Under the pieces are notes generated by a model that had not been told where the DNA came from, did not search any database, and saw nothing but the letters and a program-made list of their open reading frames with translations. Positions 57,879 through 64,000 of a DNA stretch of 64,000 nt are shown here, one piece after another. Both the position numbers and the translations under genes were made by a program. Source of the DNA: Actinomycetospora sp. NBRC 106378 (GTDB lineage Bacteria > Actinomycetota > Actinomycetes > Mycobacteriales > Pseudonocardiaceae); NCBI RefSeq assembly GCF_030269685.1, contig NZ_BSTT01000001.1, positions 248,001 to 312,000 on the forward strand, given 5' to 3'. How positions within the stretch are numbered: the first letter of the stretch is position 1; each line of letters starts with the position of its first letter.

Positions 57879-59159
57879 TCACGACGGACCGAGCAGACCC
57901 GCCACCTCGTCGGCGTCGACCGCGCCGCACGCGACGCCGCGGCGCAGGAAGCCGACCAGCGCGCGCTCGGTCGCGGGCTCGTCGAGGGTTCCCGACGCGG
58001 CCCCGGCCCGGTAGGCGCGCAGGCGCGTGACCGCGGCGAGCAGCCCGGCCCGGTGGACGGCGGTCACGACGACGAGCCGCGCGGGCACCATCGCCGGGTG
58101 CATGTCCCAGCCCTGGCCGATCCCGAGCTCGAGGGCACGGCGCACGATGCGGGCCTGGATCCCCCAGGCCGCGAGCACGGCGGCGCGGTCGCCCACGGGC
58201 AGCACCGCGCTCGACCCGTCGCACACCGGTACGCCCGCGGCCGCCCCGGCGAGCTGCATCGCGAACTTGGCGTGCTCCGCGGCCGGGTGGTCGGCCCGCT
58301 GCTGGTCGGGGGCGATGCCGAGGCTCGCCGAGTAGTCGTAGGTGCCGTAGTGCAGCCCGGCCGCCCGGGCGCCCGCCGCGGCCACGAGCTCGTCCACCCG
58401 CTGGGCGCCCCGCGGGGTCTCGATCTGCAGCTCCACGGGCATCGGCCCGATCCCGTGCCGCGCCTCCACGGCCGCCGTGGCCTCGACGAACGCCGCGACC
58501 TGCGCGGGCGCCGACACCTTCGGCAGGGTGACCCGCAGGCGCGAGGGGTCGCCACCCGCCGTCGTGAAGGCGTCGACGAACAGGGCCCAGGAGCGCAGCC
58601 CCCGCCGGCGGGTCGCGCGTTCCATCGACTTCACGCGCGGCCCGCCGCGGGCGGGGCCGCGCTCGGCGGCGAGCAGTGCGGCGAGCGCCCGCGCGGCGGC
58701 GACCGCCGCGGCGTCCTCCTCGTCGTCGCCGCGGTGTCCGAAGCCGTCCTCGAGGTCGGCGCGCAGGTCGGCGACCGGCTGCACGGCGAGCGTGCGGGCG
58801 ACCCGCGGCAGGGCGTCGCGGAGGTCCTCGGGCGACACCCCGAGGACCGCGGGCAGCTCCGGGTCGTCGGCGAGGCGGTCGAGCGCCGCGGTGGCCTCGT
58901 CGCCCCACTCGCGGGCGGTGGCGTCGGTGACCCGGTCGGCCGGGACGTAGCAGACGTGCACCGGCTCGGGGTCGCGCGCGGCGAGGCGGGCGCGGGCGGC
59001 CTCGTCGGCGTCGAGGGCGGCGTCGGTGGCGGCGAGGCGGGTGTCGATGGCGTCGAGCAGCCCCGGTCCCGGTCCCGGTCCCGGTCCCTGTGGCAGGAAA
59101 GCGTCGTTGCTGTCGTCCGGTGGCAGCAACGACGCTTTCCTGCCACCCGGGGTGCTCAC
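57879..59159 (-). CDS. DUF6986/citrate-lyase-beta-like aldolase-fold protein
   Basis: 426 residues. The HpcH/HpaI-like barrel reads VKSMERATRRRGLRSWALFV, PMPVELQIETPRGAQRVDEL (catalytic Glu), GLHYGTYDYSASLGIAPDQQ and GQGWDMHPAMVPARL, matching the DUF6986 type seen near ureide-degradation genes. It may cleave or process a C-C bond of a glyoxylate-derived product; unproven. The start GTG 59159 overlaps the allantoicase stop. The first about 20 codons lie in a perfect palindromic repeat and are followed by Gly-Pro repeats from a GGTCCC tandem repeat, so the true start might be further downstream. Confidence 0.8.
   Translation of the reverse strand: MSTPGGRKASLLPPDDSNDAFLPQGPGPGPGPGLLDAIDTRLAATDAALDADEAARARLAARDPEPVHVCYVPADRVTDATAREWGDEATAALDRLADDPELPAVLGVSPEDLRDALPRVARTLAVQPVADLRADLEDGFGHRGDDEEDAAAVAAARALAALLAAERGPARGGPRVKSMERATRRRGLRSWALFVDAFTTAGGDPSRLRVTLPKVSAPAQVAAFVEATAAVEARHGIGPMPVELQIETPRGAQRVDELVAAAGARAAGLHYGTYDYSASLGIAPDQQRADHPAAEHAKFAMQLAGAAAGVPVCDGSSAVLPVGDRAAVLAAWGIQARIVRRALELGIGQGWDMHPAMVPARLVVVTAVHRAGLLAAVTRLRAYRAGAASGTLDEPATERALVGFLRRGVACGAVDADEVAGLLGPS
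59061..59089. repeat. short tandem repeat GGTCCC
   Basis: About five copies of the hexamer GGTCCC, encoding the Gly-Pro linker of the DUF6986 protein on the minus strand. Confidence 0.7.
59090..59146. repeat. dispersed palindrome, family 2, full copy (inside a coding region)
   Basis: Two perfect 23-base arms (59090-59112 and 59124-59146; core GCAACGACGCTTTCCTGCCA) around an 11-base loop. It covers codons 5-23 of the DUF6986 gene. A half-copy lies at 21299-21319. Confidence 0.85.
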
Positions 59160-60583
59160 GGCACCCACAACGACTCGAGACGCAGCGCCGTGATCTCGGC
59201 CAGCTGCGACCGCACCACGTCCGCCTCGGTCGCCGCGTCGTTCGCGAGCCGCTCCCGGAGCAGGGCCAGCATCTCCTCGCCGCTGCGGCCGGCGGCGCGC
59301 ACCAGGTAGACGTGGCCGAACCGCTTCTCGTAGGCGCGGTTGCCCTCCGCGAGTGCGTCCCGCACGTCCGTCCCGACGCCTGCCTGTTCGCGTGCGCCGA
59401 CCCGGTCGCGCGGCGCCCCGATCCGGGCGTGCCCGGCGAGCGCGGCGACGAGCTCGTCGTCGTCGAGCGCGAGCACGCCGGAGGTGGCCGCCGCGACCAG
59501 CGCGTCCAGCGACCCGTAGGGCCGGCCGGCCGCGACCGCCGCCGCCCACCCGGGGGCGGAGCAGCAGCCCAGGAGTACCTGCTCCGCCACGGCCGTCGGC
59601 ACCGCGTCGAAGCGGGCGAGACCCGCCGCCGTCACCGCCTCCGGGGTCGGGCGCCCGTGCAGCCGCAGCCGCGCGAACCCGCCGTCCGGACGGACCTCCA
59701 CGCGCACCCGGTCGACGACGAGGCCGGTGTCGAGGCCGTCCGCCGCGCCGAACCAGTGCTCGGTGTCGGGCCGGACGGGCGTCTCGCCCAGCAGCTCGGT
59801 CTCACCGTCGGCGCCGATCCCGACGAGGCGCACCGTGCCCGGGGCGTTGCCGACGAAGTACGTCGTGTCCACCACCGCCTGGTGCACGTGCCCGGCGGCG
59901 CCGAGCGCGACGTCGACCCAGTCGAACCCGCCGTCGCGCCGGCGGCGGGTCTCCCAGCCCTCGCCCATGTGCGCCGCGGAGCCCGGGAGGAGGAGGTTCT
60001 CGGGCGGCGAGTAGTGCCGGTTCGAGGCGTCGAGGACGCGGCCGCCGGCGGCGAGGGAGGCGAGGTCGACCCCGAGGTCCCGCCAGCGCCGGACGTCGGG
60101 CAGCACGACCCCGAGCACGCGCAGCCGCGCGACCCCGCCGTCGGGACGGATCCGCAGCCGCACGTGCGTCGCGGCGCGCGGGACCGGGGCGTCGACCTCG
60201 TGCGCGGTGTTGCCCTGCAGCTCGGTGCCGCACAGCGGCTCCCACGGGCCGGCCACGGCCTCGTCGGGCGTGGGGTACCCCTCGAGCCAGCAGGTGTCGA
60301 CGGCCCCGGAGACCGGGTGGTTGCCGTCGAAGAACGCGGTGTCGATGACCACGCCGTGCACGATCCCGGGCAGGCCCAGGCGGACGACGGCCCAGTCCTC
60401 CTCGTCGAGGTCCCCGCGCCGGCGCCGGGTCTCCCAGCCGTCGTAGAGCTGGCCCTTGTGCCCGAAGGTGTGCGCGGCGTGGGTCGGGGCCGCCGCCGCG
60501 ACGAGGTTCTCCTTCTCGGCGAAGGTCTCGTCGCTCGCGGCCACGACGCCGCCGCCGACGGCCCGCGACGCCAGGTCGATCAT
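59156..60583 (-). CDS. allantoicase fused to OHCU decarboxylase
   Basis: 475 residues with two enzymes in one chain. Residues 1-320 hold two allantoicase repeats (YDGWETRRRRGDLDEEDWAV and GEGWETRRRRDGGFDWVDVA; DTAFFDGNHP and DTTYFVGNAP). Residues from about 325 onward match UraD: FDAVPTAVAEQVLLGCCSAP, ALAGHARIGAPRDRVGAREQ, EGNRAYEKRFGHVYLVRAAG and RLANDAATEADVVRSQLAEI. Allantoicase makes ureidoglycolate and urea; UraD decarboxylates OHCU to S-allantoin. Fusing two non-consecutive steps (allantoinase acts between) is notable. GGAGGAG precedes ATG 60583; it overlaps allB. Confidence 0.92.
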   Translation of the reverse strand: MIDLASRAVGGGVVAASDETFAEKENLVAAAAPTHAAHTFGHKGQLYDGWETRRRRGDLDEEDWAVVRLGLPGIVHGVVIDTAFFDGNHPVSGAVDTCWLEGYPTPDEAVAGPWEPLCGTELQGNTAHEVDAPVPRAATHVRLRIRPDGGVARLRVLGVVLPDVRRWRDLGVDLASLAAGGRVLDASNRHYSPPENLLLPGSAAHMGEGWETRRRRDGGFDWVDVALGAAGHVHQAVVDTTYFVGNAPGTVRLVGIGADGETELLGETPVRPDTEHWFGAADGLDTGLVVDRVRVEVRPDGGFARLRLHGRPTPEAVTAAGLARFDAVPTAVAEQVLLGCCSAPGWAAAVAAGRPYGSLDALVAAATSGVLALDDDELVAALAGHARIGAPRDRVGAREQAGVGTDVRDALAEGNRAYEKRFGHVYLVRAAGRSGEEMLALLRERLANDAATEADVVRSQLAEITALRLESLWVP

Positions 60584-61914
60584 GGTCCCTCCTCCGGGAG
60601 CAGCCGTCCGGTGCCCGGCGCGGCCCCGCGCAGCCACACCCGCCGGACGGCGCCGCGCAGCGCCATCCCGGCGTACGGCGTGACCGGGTGGCGCTGGTGC
60701 AGCGCGGTGGGGTCGACCTCGGCGATCTCGTCGGGCGCGAACACCACGAGATCGGCGTCGGCGCCGACCGCGATGCGTCCCTTGGCGTCCAGCCCGGCCA
60801 GCCGCGCCGGCGCGTCCGCCATCCAGCGGACGAGGTCGTCGAGGGTGTGCCCGCGCACCTCGGCCCCCGACCACACCACGCGCAGCGCCACCTCCAGCGA
60901 CGAGACCCCGCCCCAGGCCGCGCCGAAGCCACCCTCCTTGAGCTCGGGCGGGCACGGCGAGTGGTCGGAGACGACGGCGTCGAGCCGGCCCGCCCCGAGG
61001 GCGCCCCAGAGCAGCTCGCGGTTGGATTCCGACCGCACCGGCGGGCAGCACTTGCCCGCGGTGCCGGGCATCGTCTCGGAGGCGAGCGCGAGGTAGTGCG
61101 GGCAGGTCTCGGCGGTCAGCCGCAGCCCGGCGTCCCGGGCGGCGCCGATCTCCTCGGCGGCCTCGAACGCCGAGACGTGCAGGACGTGCACGTGGGCCCC
61201 GGTCCGCGCCGCCACCGACGCCAGCCGCAGCACCGCGGTGGTCTCGGCACCGGGCGGACGCGAGGCCAGGAACGACCGGTAGTCGGCGCCCGCGGGCGGC
61301 GCCTCGGCCAGCACCCCGTCGTCCTCGGCGTGCACCACGAGCGGCAGGTCGAGCTCGGCGCAGGTCGCGGCGGCGAGCTCCAGGTCCTCGTGGCCCACCG
61401 CGGGGAATTCCGGGACGCCCGAGTCGGTGAGGAAGCACTTGAACCCCCGCACCCCGGCCGCCGCGAGCGCCCGCATCCGTCCGGGGTCGACCCGTCCCGC
61501 GGCGTCCGGGACACCGTCGGCCAGCGGCACCGCCCCGCCCCAGAAGGCGACGTCGACGGCGACCTGGTCGCGGGCCGCGTCGAGCTTGACCGCCAGGGCG
61601 TCGGGGTCGACCGTCGGCGGGATCGAGTTCAGCGGCATGTCGACGAGGGTGGTGACGCCGCCGGCGGCGGCCGCGGCCGTCGCCGTCGCGAACCCCTCCC
61701 AGTGCGTCCGGCCGGGCTCGTCGACGTGCACGTGCGAGTCGACGAGGCCGGGCAGCAGGACCTCGTCGTCGGCGAGGTCGACGACGGGGCCCGCGACGGG
61801 CGCGTCGTGGTCGAGGACGGCGGTGATCCGCCCGGCGGAGACGGTCACGACGGCGGGGGCGGTCCCGCCGGGCAGGACCACCCGGCGGGCTCGCACGGCG
61901 AGATCGGTGGGCAT
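60580..61914 (-). CDS. allB: allantoinase
   Basis: 444 residues of the cyclic amidohydrolase family: metal ligands in LPGLVDSHVHVDEPGRTHWE, the carbamylated Lys in GFKCFLTDSG, His in LVVHAED and HVHVLHVS, and Asp in VVSDHSPCPPELKEGGFGAA. It opens allantoin to allantoate. ATG 61914 follows TAGGGT (61924-61929) by 9 bases, so it may be leaderless and is the first gene of the allB-alc/uraD-DUF6986 operon. Confidence 0.94.
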   Translation of the reverse strand: MPTDLAVRARRVVLPGGTAPAVVTVSAGRITAVLDHDAPVAGPVVDLADDEVLLPGLVDSHVHVDEPGRTHWEGFATATAAAAAGGVTTLVDMPLNSIPPTVDPDALAVKLDAARDQVAVDVAFWGGAVPLADGVPDAAGRVDPGRMRALAAAGVRGFKCFLTDSGVPEFPAVGHEDLELAAATCAELDLPLVVHAEDDGVLAEAPPAGADYRSFLASRPPGAETTAVLRLASVAARTGAHVHVLHVSAFEAAEEIGAARDAGLRLTAETCPHYLALASETMPGTAGKCCPPVRSESNRELLWGALGAGRLDAVVSDHSPCPPELKEGGFGAAWGGVSSLEVALRVVWSGAEVRGHTLDDLVRWMADAPARLAGLDAKGRIAVGADADLVVFAPDEIAEVDPTALHQRHPVTPYAGMALRGAVRRVWLRGAAPGTGRLLPEEGP

Positions 61915-61923
61915 CGCCGCCCG

Positions 61924-61929
61924 ACCCTA
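61924..61929 (-). promoter_or_regulatory. -10 box TAGGGT of the allantoinase operon
   Basis: On the minus strand TAGGGT lies 9 bases before the allB start codon. The element lies in the 25-base gap after the urate oxidase stop. Confidence 0.45.
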
Positions 61930-61939
61930 GAGGGGTGGC

Positions 61940-62836
61940 TCAGCAGAACCCCGCGATGCCCGCCCAGGCCGCCTCGTCCGCGGGGACGTCGTCCCGCGTC
62001 ACGGCCGCCTCGATGAGGCCGTACGGCCGGTCGGCGGCATACCAGACCTCGTTCGGGTTCTCGAGGCCCCAGGGCGACAGGTCGACCAGGAAGTGGTGCT
62101 TGTTCGGCATCGAGAACCGGATCTCGGCGATCTCCGGGTGGATCTCGAGCACCGCGGTGCCCATCGTGTAGAGGGTCTGCTGCAGCGAGAGGCTGTGCGT
62201 CGTGGCGAAACGGTCCAGCATCGTCGACCGCACGCTCGCGAAGCTCTTCTCCCAGTCGACGTCGGTGCCCACGTAGCGCCACCGCGAGGACACCGAGGTG
62301 GCGAGGATGCGGTCGTTCGTCTCGACGAGCGAGGTGTAGGCGACCTGCGGGAAGCCGTGGAACTCGCTGCCCGTGCTCTTGAGGACGACGAGGTCGGTGA
62401 GGCCGGAGATGACGGTCTCGGCGTCGCCGCGCTTCGTGACCACCACGGTCCGGGTCTCGGTCCCGCCCCGGACGAAGGCGTGGTCGTGCGGGCCGTCCGC
62501 GGTCTCGATCCGGTCCCAGGAGGCCTGCTCGATCTCCTGCCGCGCGCCGGTCACCTGCGGGTGCTCCGGGGCGACGAAGTGGCGCGCCATCCGGAGCGCG
62601 AACTCCTCGATCGCGCCGACGCCGCCGGTGCGGGCCAGCGCGTAGACCGTGTTCTTCTGCGTGTCCGTCGCGATCACCGACGCGTTCGAGCCGGTGTGGA
62701 AGGTGTCGGCGAAGTCGCCGAACAGCTGGCTCGTGACGTTCACGTCGGTGATCACGTGCCGCGGCGTCGACCGGTCCACGTGGACCAGCCGGACCTCGGC
62801 CTTCCCGTACTGATTGGTGCCCAGGACGATGCCCAC
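61940..62836 (-). CDS. urate oxidase (uricase)
   Basis: 298 residues of the cofactor-free T-fold oxidase. Conserved elements: LGTNQYGKAEVRLVHVDR (catalytic Lys), NASVIATDTQKNTVYALAR (catalytic Thr), VVLKSTGSEFHGF and RFSMPNKHHFLVDLSPWGLE (His dyad and binding residues). It oxidises urate to 5-hydroxyisourate. GTG 62836 lies 6 bases after the hydroxyisourate hydrolase stop, with a GGGGAG ribosome site overlapping that gene's end. Confidence 0.95.
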   Translation of the reverse strand: MGIVLGTNQYGKAEVRLVHVDRSTPRHVITDVNVTSQLFGDFADTFHTGSNASVIATDTQKNTVYALARTGGVGAIEEFALRMARHFVAPEHPQVTGARQEIEQASWDRIETADGPHDHAFVRGGTETRTVVVTKRGDAETVISGLTDLVVLKSTGSEFHGFPQVAYTSLVETNDRILATSVSSRWRYVGTDVDWEKSFASVRSTMLDRFATTHSLSLQQTLYTMGTAVLEIHPEIAEIRFSMPNKHHFLVDLSPWGLENPNEVWYAADRPYGLIEAAVTRDDVPADEAAWAGIAGFC

Positions 62837-62842
62837 GGCCGA

Positions 62843-63184
62843 TCAACTCCCCAGGTAGGTCGTGTGGGAGAACGGTCCGGCGAGGACAGGCAGGTGGTAG
62901 TGCGACCGTGCCCCGTCGAGCCGGACGTGCACCGTGATCCGCGGGTGGAACACGGTGCCGTGGGTCCGGGTCATGTACGCGGCGACGTCGAGGGTCAGCG
63001 TCACCTCGCCCGGACCGAAGGGCTCGTCGTTGAGCTGCGCGACCCGTCCGTCGGCGTCGGTCGTGCCGCGCCCGAGGACCGTGCCGTCGTCGTCGGCCAC
63101 CAGCACCACGGGCACGTCCGGCGCGGGTACACCGGCGGCCACGTCCAGCACGTGGGTGGAGAGACGCTCGATCGGTCCCGGCAC
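62843..63184 (-). CDS. 5-hydroxyisourate hydrolase
   Basis: 113 residues, transthyretin-like. The N-terminal signature is RLSTHVLDVAAGVPAPDVPV (His), then GRVAQLNDEPFG and RSHYHLPVLAGPFSHTTY. It hydrolyses 5-hydroxyisourate to OHCU. The family C-terminal tetrapeptide Y-R-G-S reads Y-L-G-S here. GTG 63184 follows GAAGGGGG. It is co-transcribed with urate oxidase. Confidence 0.92.
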   Translation of the reverse strand: MPGPIERLSTHVLDVAAGVPAPDVPVVLVADDDGTVLGRGTTDADGRVAQLNDEPFGPGEVTLTLDVAAYMTRTHGTVFHPRITVHVRLDGARSHYHLPVLAGPFSHTTYLGS

Positions 63185-63191
63185 GGCACCC

Positions 63192-63225
63192 CCTTCACGA
63201 CGGCGGGTCGAGGCGACAGTGAAGG
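63192..63225. promoter_or_regulatory. inverted repeat upstream of the hydroxyisourate hydrolase-uricase operon
   Basis: CCTTCAC-N20-GTGAAGG in the promoter region, 8-41 bases before the start. It could be an operator; no regulator gene is adjacent. Confidence 0.35.
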
Positions 63226-63261
63226 CCACGCATGTTGCCCCGGGGTGACGGCGGGCGCGAG

Positions 63262-64000
63262 TCACTCGTTCGTCGCAGTGGCCCCGTTCCCGCGTGCCGG
63301 GTTCGTCCTGTCCTCGGCCGCGACACGGCCGTCCGGTTCGACGCTGGTCCGGTGGCGACGGAGCCAGCGGGCCAGCCGGCCCGCCGGCCGGGGCGGCTGC
63401 GCCGCGAAGAGCTCGGCGTCGGTCGGCCGGGGCCCCTGCGTGGGGTGCTCGTCGTCGGAACGCGCGCGCAGGTCGATCTGCTCGTTGGTGTAGCGGGCGA
63501 TCTCCGCGGCCACCGCCACCACCGGCACCGCGAGGAACGCCCCGACGACGCCCGCGACGCTGCTGCCGCCGGTGACGGCGAGGATGACGACGGCGGCGTG
63601 CAGCCCGAGGCCCCGGCCCTGCACCAGGGGCTGCAGCAGGTTCCCCTCGATCTGCTGCACCGCGAGGATCAGCACGAGCACGAGGAGGGCGTTGGTCAGC
63701 CCGTTGCTGACGAGGGCGATGAGCACCGACAGCACGCCCGCCGTGAGCGCCCCGACGATGGGGATGAACGCCCCGAAGAAGGTCAGCACGGCGAGGGGCA
63801 GCGCGAGCGGCACCCCGAGGACCACCAGGCCGATGCCGATGCAGGCGGCGTCGACGAAGCCGATGATCGCCTGCGAGCGGATGAACCCGCCCAGCCGGTC
63901 CCAGGCGCGTGAGCCGACCGACGCGAAGTGCACCCCCGCCGACGTCCCGACCTGCTGGCGCAGCCAGGGCAGGAACCGGTGGCCGTCCTTGACGAACAGG
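63262..64000 (-). CDS. AI-2E-family membrane protein, N-terminus outside the window
   Basis: The open frame runs from the stop at 63262 to the right edge. LFVKDGHRFLPWLRQQ near the edge, then FASVGSRAWDRLGGFIRSQA, ALTFFGAFIPIVGALTAGVL and LQQIEGNLLQPLVQGRGLGL are the AI-2E (TqsA/PerM-like) signatures. Several membrane helices are followed by a hydrophilic, Arg/Asp-rich C-terminal tail of about 70 residues. Role: putative autoinducer/solute permease or Na+/H+ antiporter. It is upstream of the uric-acid genes on the same strand but separated by 77 bases with its own gap. Confidence 0.85.
   Translation of the reverse strand, partial: LFVKDGHRFLPWLRQQVGTSAGVHFASVGSRAWDRLGGFIRSQAIIGFVDAACIGIGLVVLGVPLALPLAVLTFFGAFIPIVGALTAGVLSVLIALVSNGLTNALLVLVLILAVQQIEGNLLQPLVQGRGLGLHAAVVILAVTGGSSVAGVVGAFLAVPVVAVAAEIARYTNEQIDLRARSDDEHPTQGPRPTDAELFAAQPPRPAGRLARWLRRHRTSVEPDGRVAAEDRTNPARGNGATATNE

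Overview
The window is very GC-rich DNA with actinobacterial hallmarks: RpfB next to KsgA, a mycothiol-dependent-type enzyme, F420-linked enzymes, many GTG starts, 4-base GTGA/ATGA gene overlaps, and many start codons sitting 6-9 bases after a TAnnnT -10 box (leaderless mRNAs). Gene content and style suggest Pseudonocardiaceae (Pseudonocardia/Actinomycetospora-like). This placement is inferred from gene content alone. No rRNA, tRNA, CRISPR array or transposase was found.

Layout. 1-606: two broken genes meet head to head (3' part of an alpha/beta hydrolase on the minus strand, 3' end of a 4-hydroxy-2-oxovalerate aldolase on the plus strand). 0.7-6.3 kb: epoxide hydrolase, large LuxR-type ATPase regulator, MBL-fold hydrolase, and a small SseB-like/EspC-like pair. 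6.3-9.1 kb: ABC-F protein and ispE. 9.2-11.7 kb: two coupled CNNM/CorC transporters behind a 20-codon leader ORF. 11.7-15.7 kb: a 4-nitrobenzoate-type cluster (TetR, nitroreductase with a frameshift, hydroxylaminobenzoate lyase, aromatic-acid permease) with two matching TetR-type operators. 15.7-20.1 kb: a lower-GC block with LysR, a dinucleotide-binding reductase, an aromatic FAD monooxygenase and a second aromatic-acid permease. 20.4-26.5 kb: ksgA, rpfB, tatD, metG, upp. The 9.1-20.4 kb block separates ispE from ksgA, which are neighbours in many actinobacteria.

27.2-32.4 kb holds nine tandem, same-strand genes for small secreted proteins of one unclassified family. Each has a signal peptide, usually two cysteines at near-fixed spacing, Asn/Gly-rich segments and often a His-rich start. 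Most have their own terminator, and four share an upstream motif. This is the best candidate for an undescribed system in the window.

32.6-40.3 kb: haloalkane dehalogenase-like hydrolase, an acidic protein of unknown function, a coiled-coil protein, a DacB-type carboxypeptidase, a BrkB-family membrane protein and a class B flavin monooxygenase. 40.3-45.0 kb: an overlapping operon of response regulator, histidine kinase, CofG, a CofH-like protein lacking its radical-SAM cysteines, and the flavin monooxygenase. 45.1-48.8 kb: acyl-CoA synthetase, F420-type LLM oxidoreductase, MFS protein.

48.9-63.2 kb is a nearly complete purine-to-ureidoglycolate pathway: ABC importer, xanthine dehydrogenase (two unusually arranged subunits), guanine deaminase, a 2OG-Fe(II)/IPNS-type oxygenase, a citrate-lyase-like DUF6986 protein, allantoicase fused to OHCU decarboxylase, allantoinase, urate oxidase and hydroxyisourate hydrolase. 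The window ends inside an AI-2E-family membrane protein.

Three families of dispersed intergenic palindromes occur; one copy lies inside the start of a coding region.
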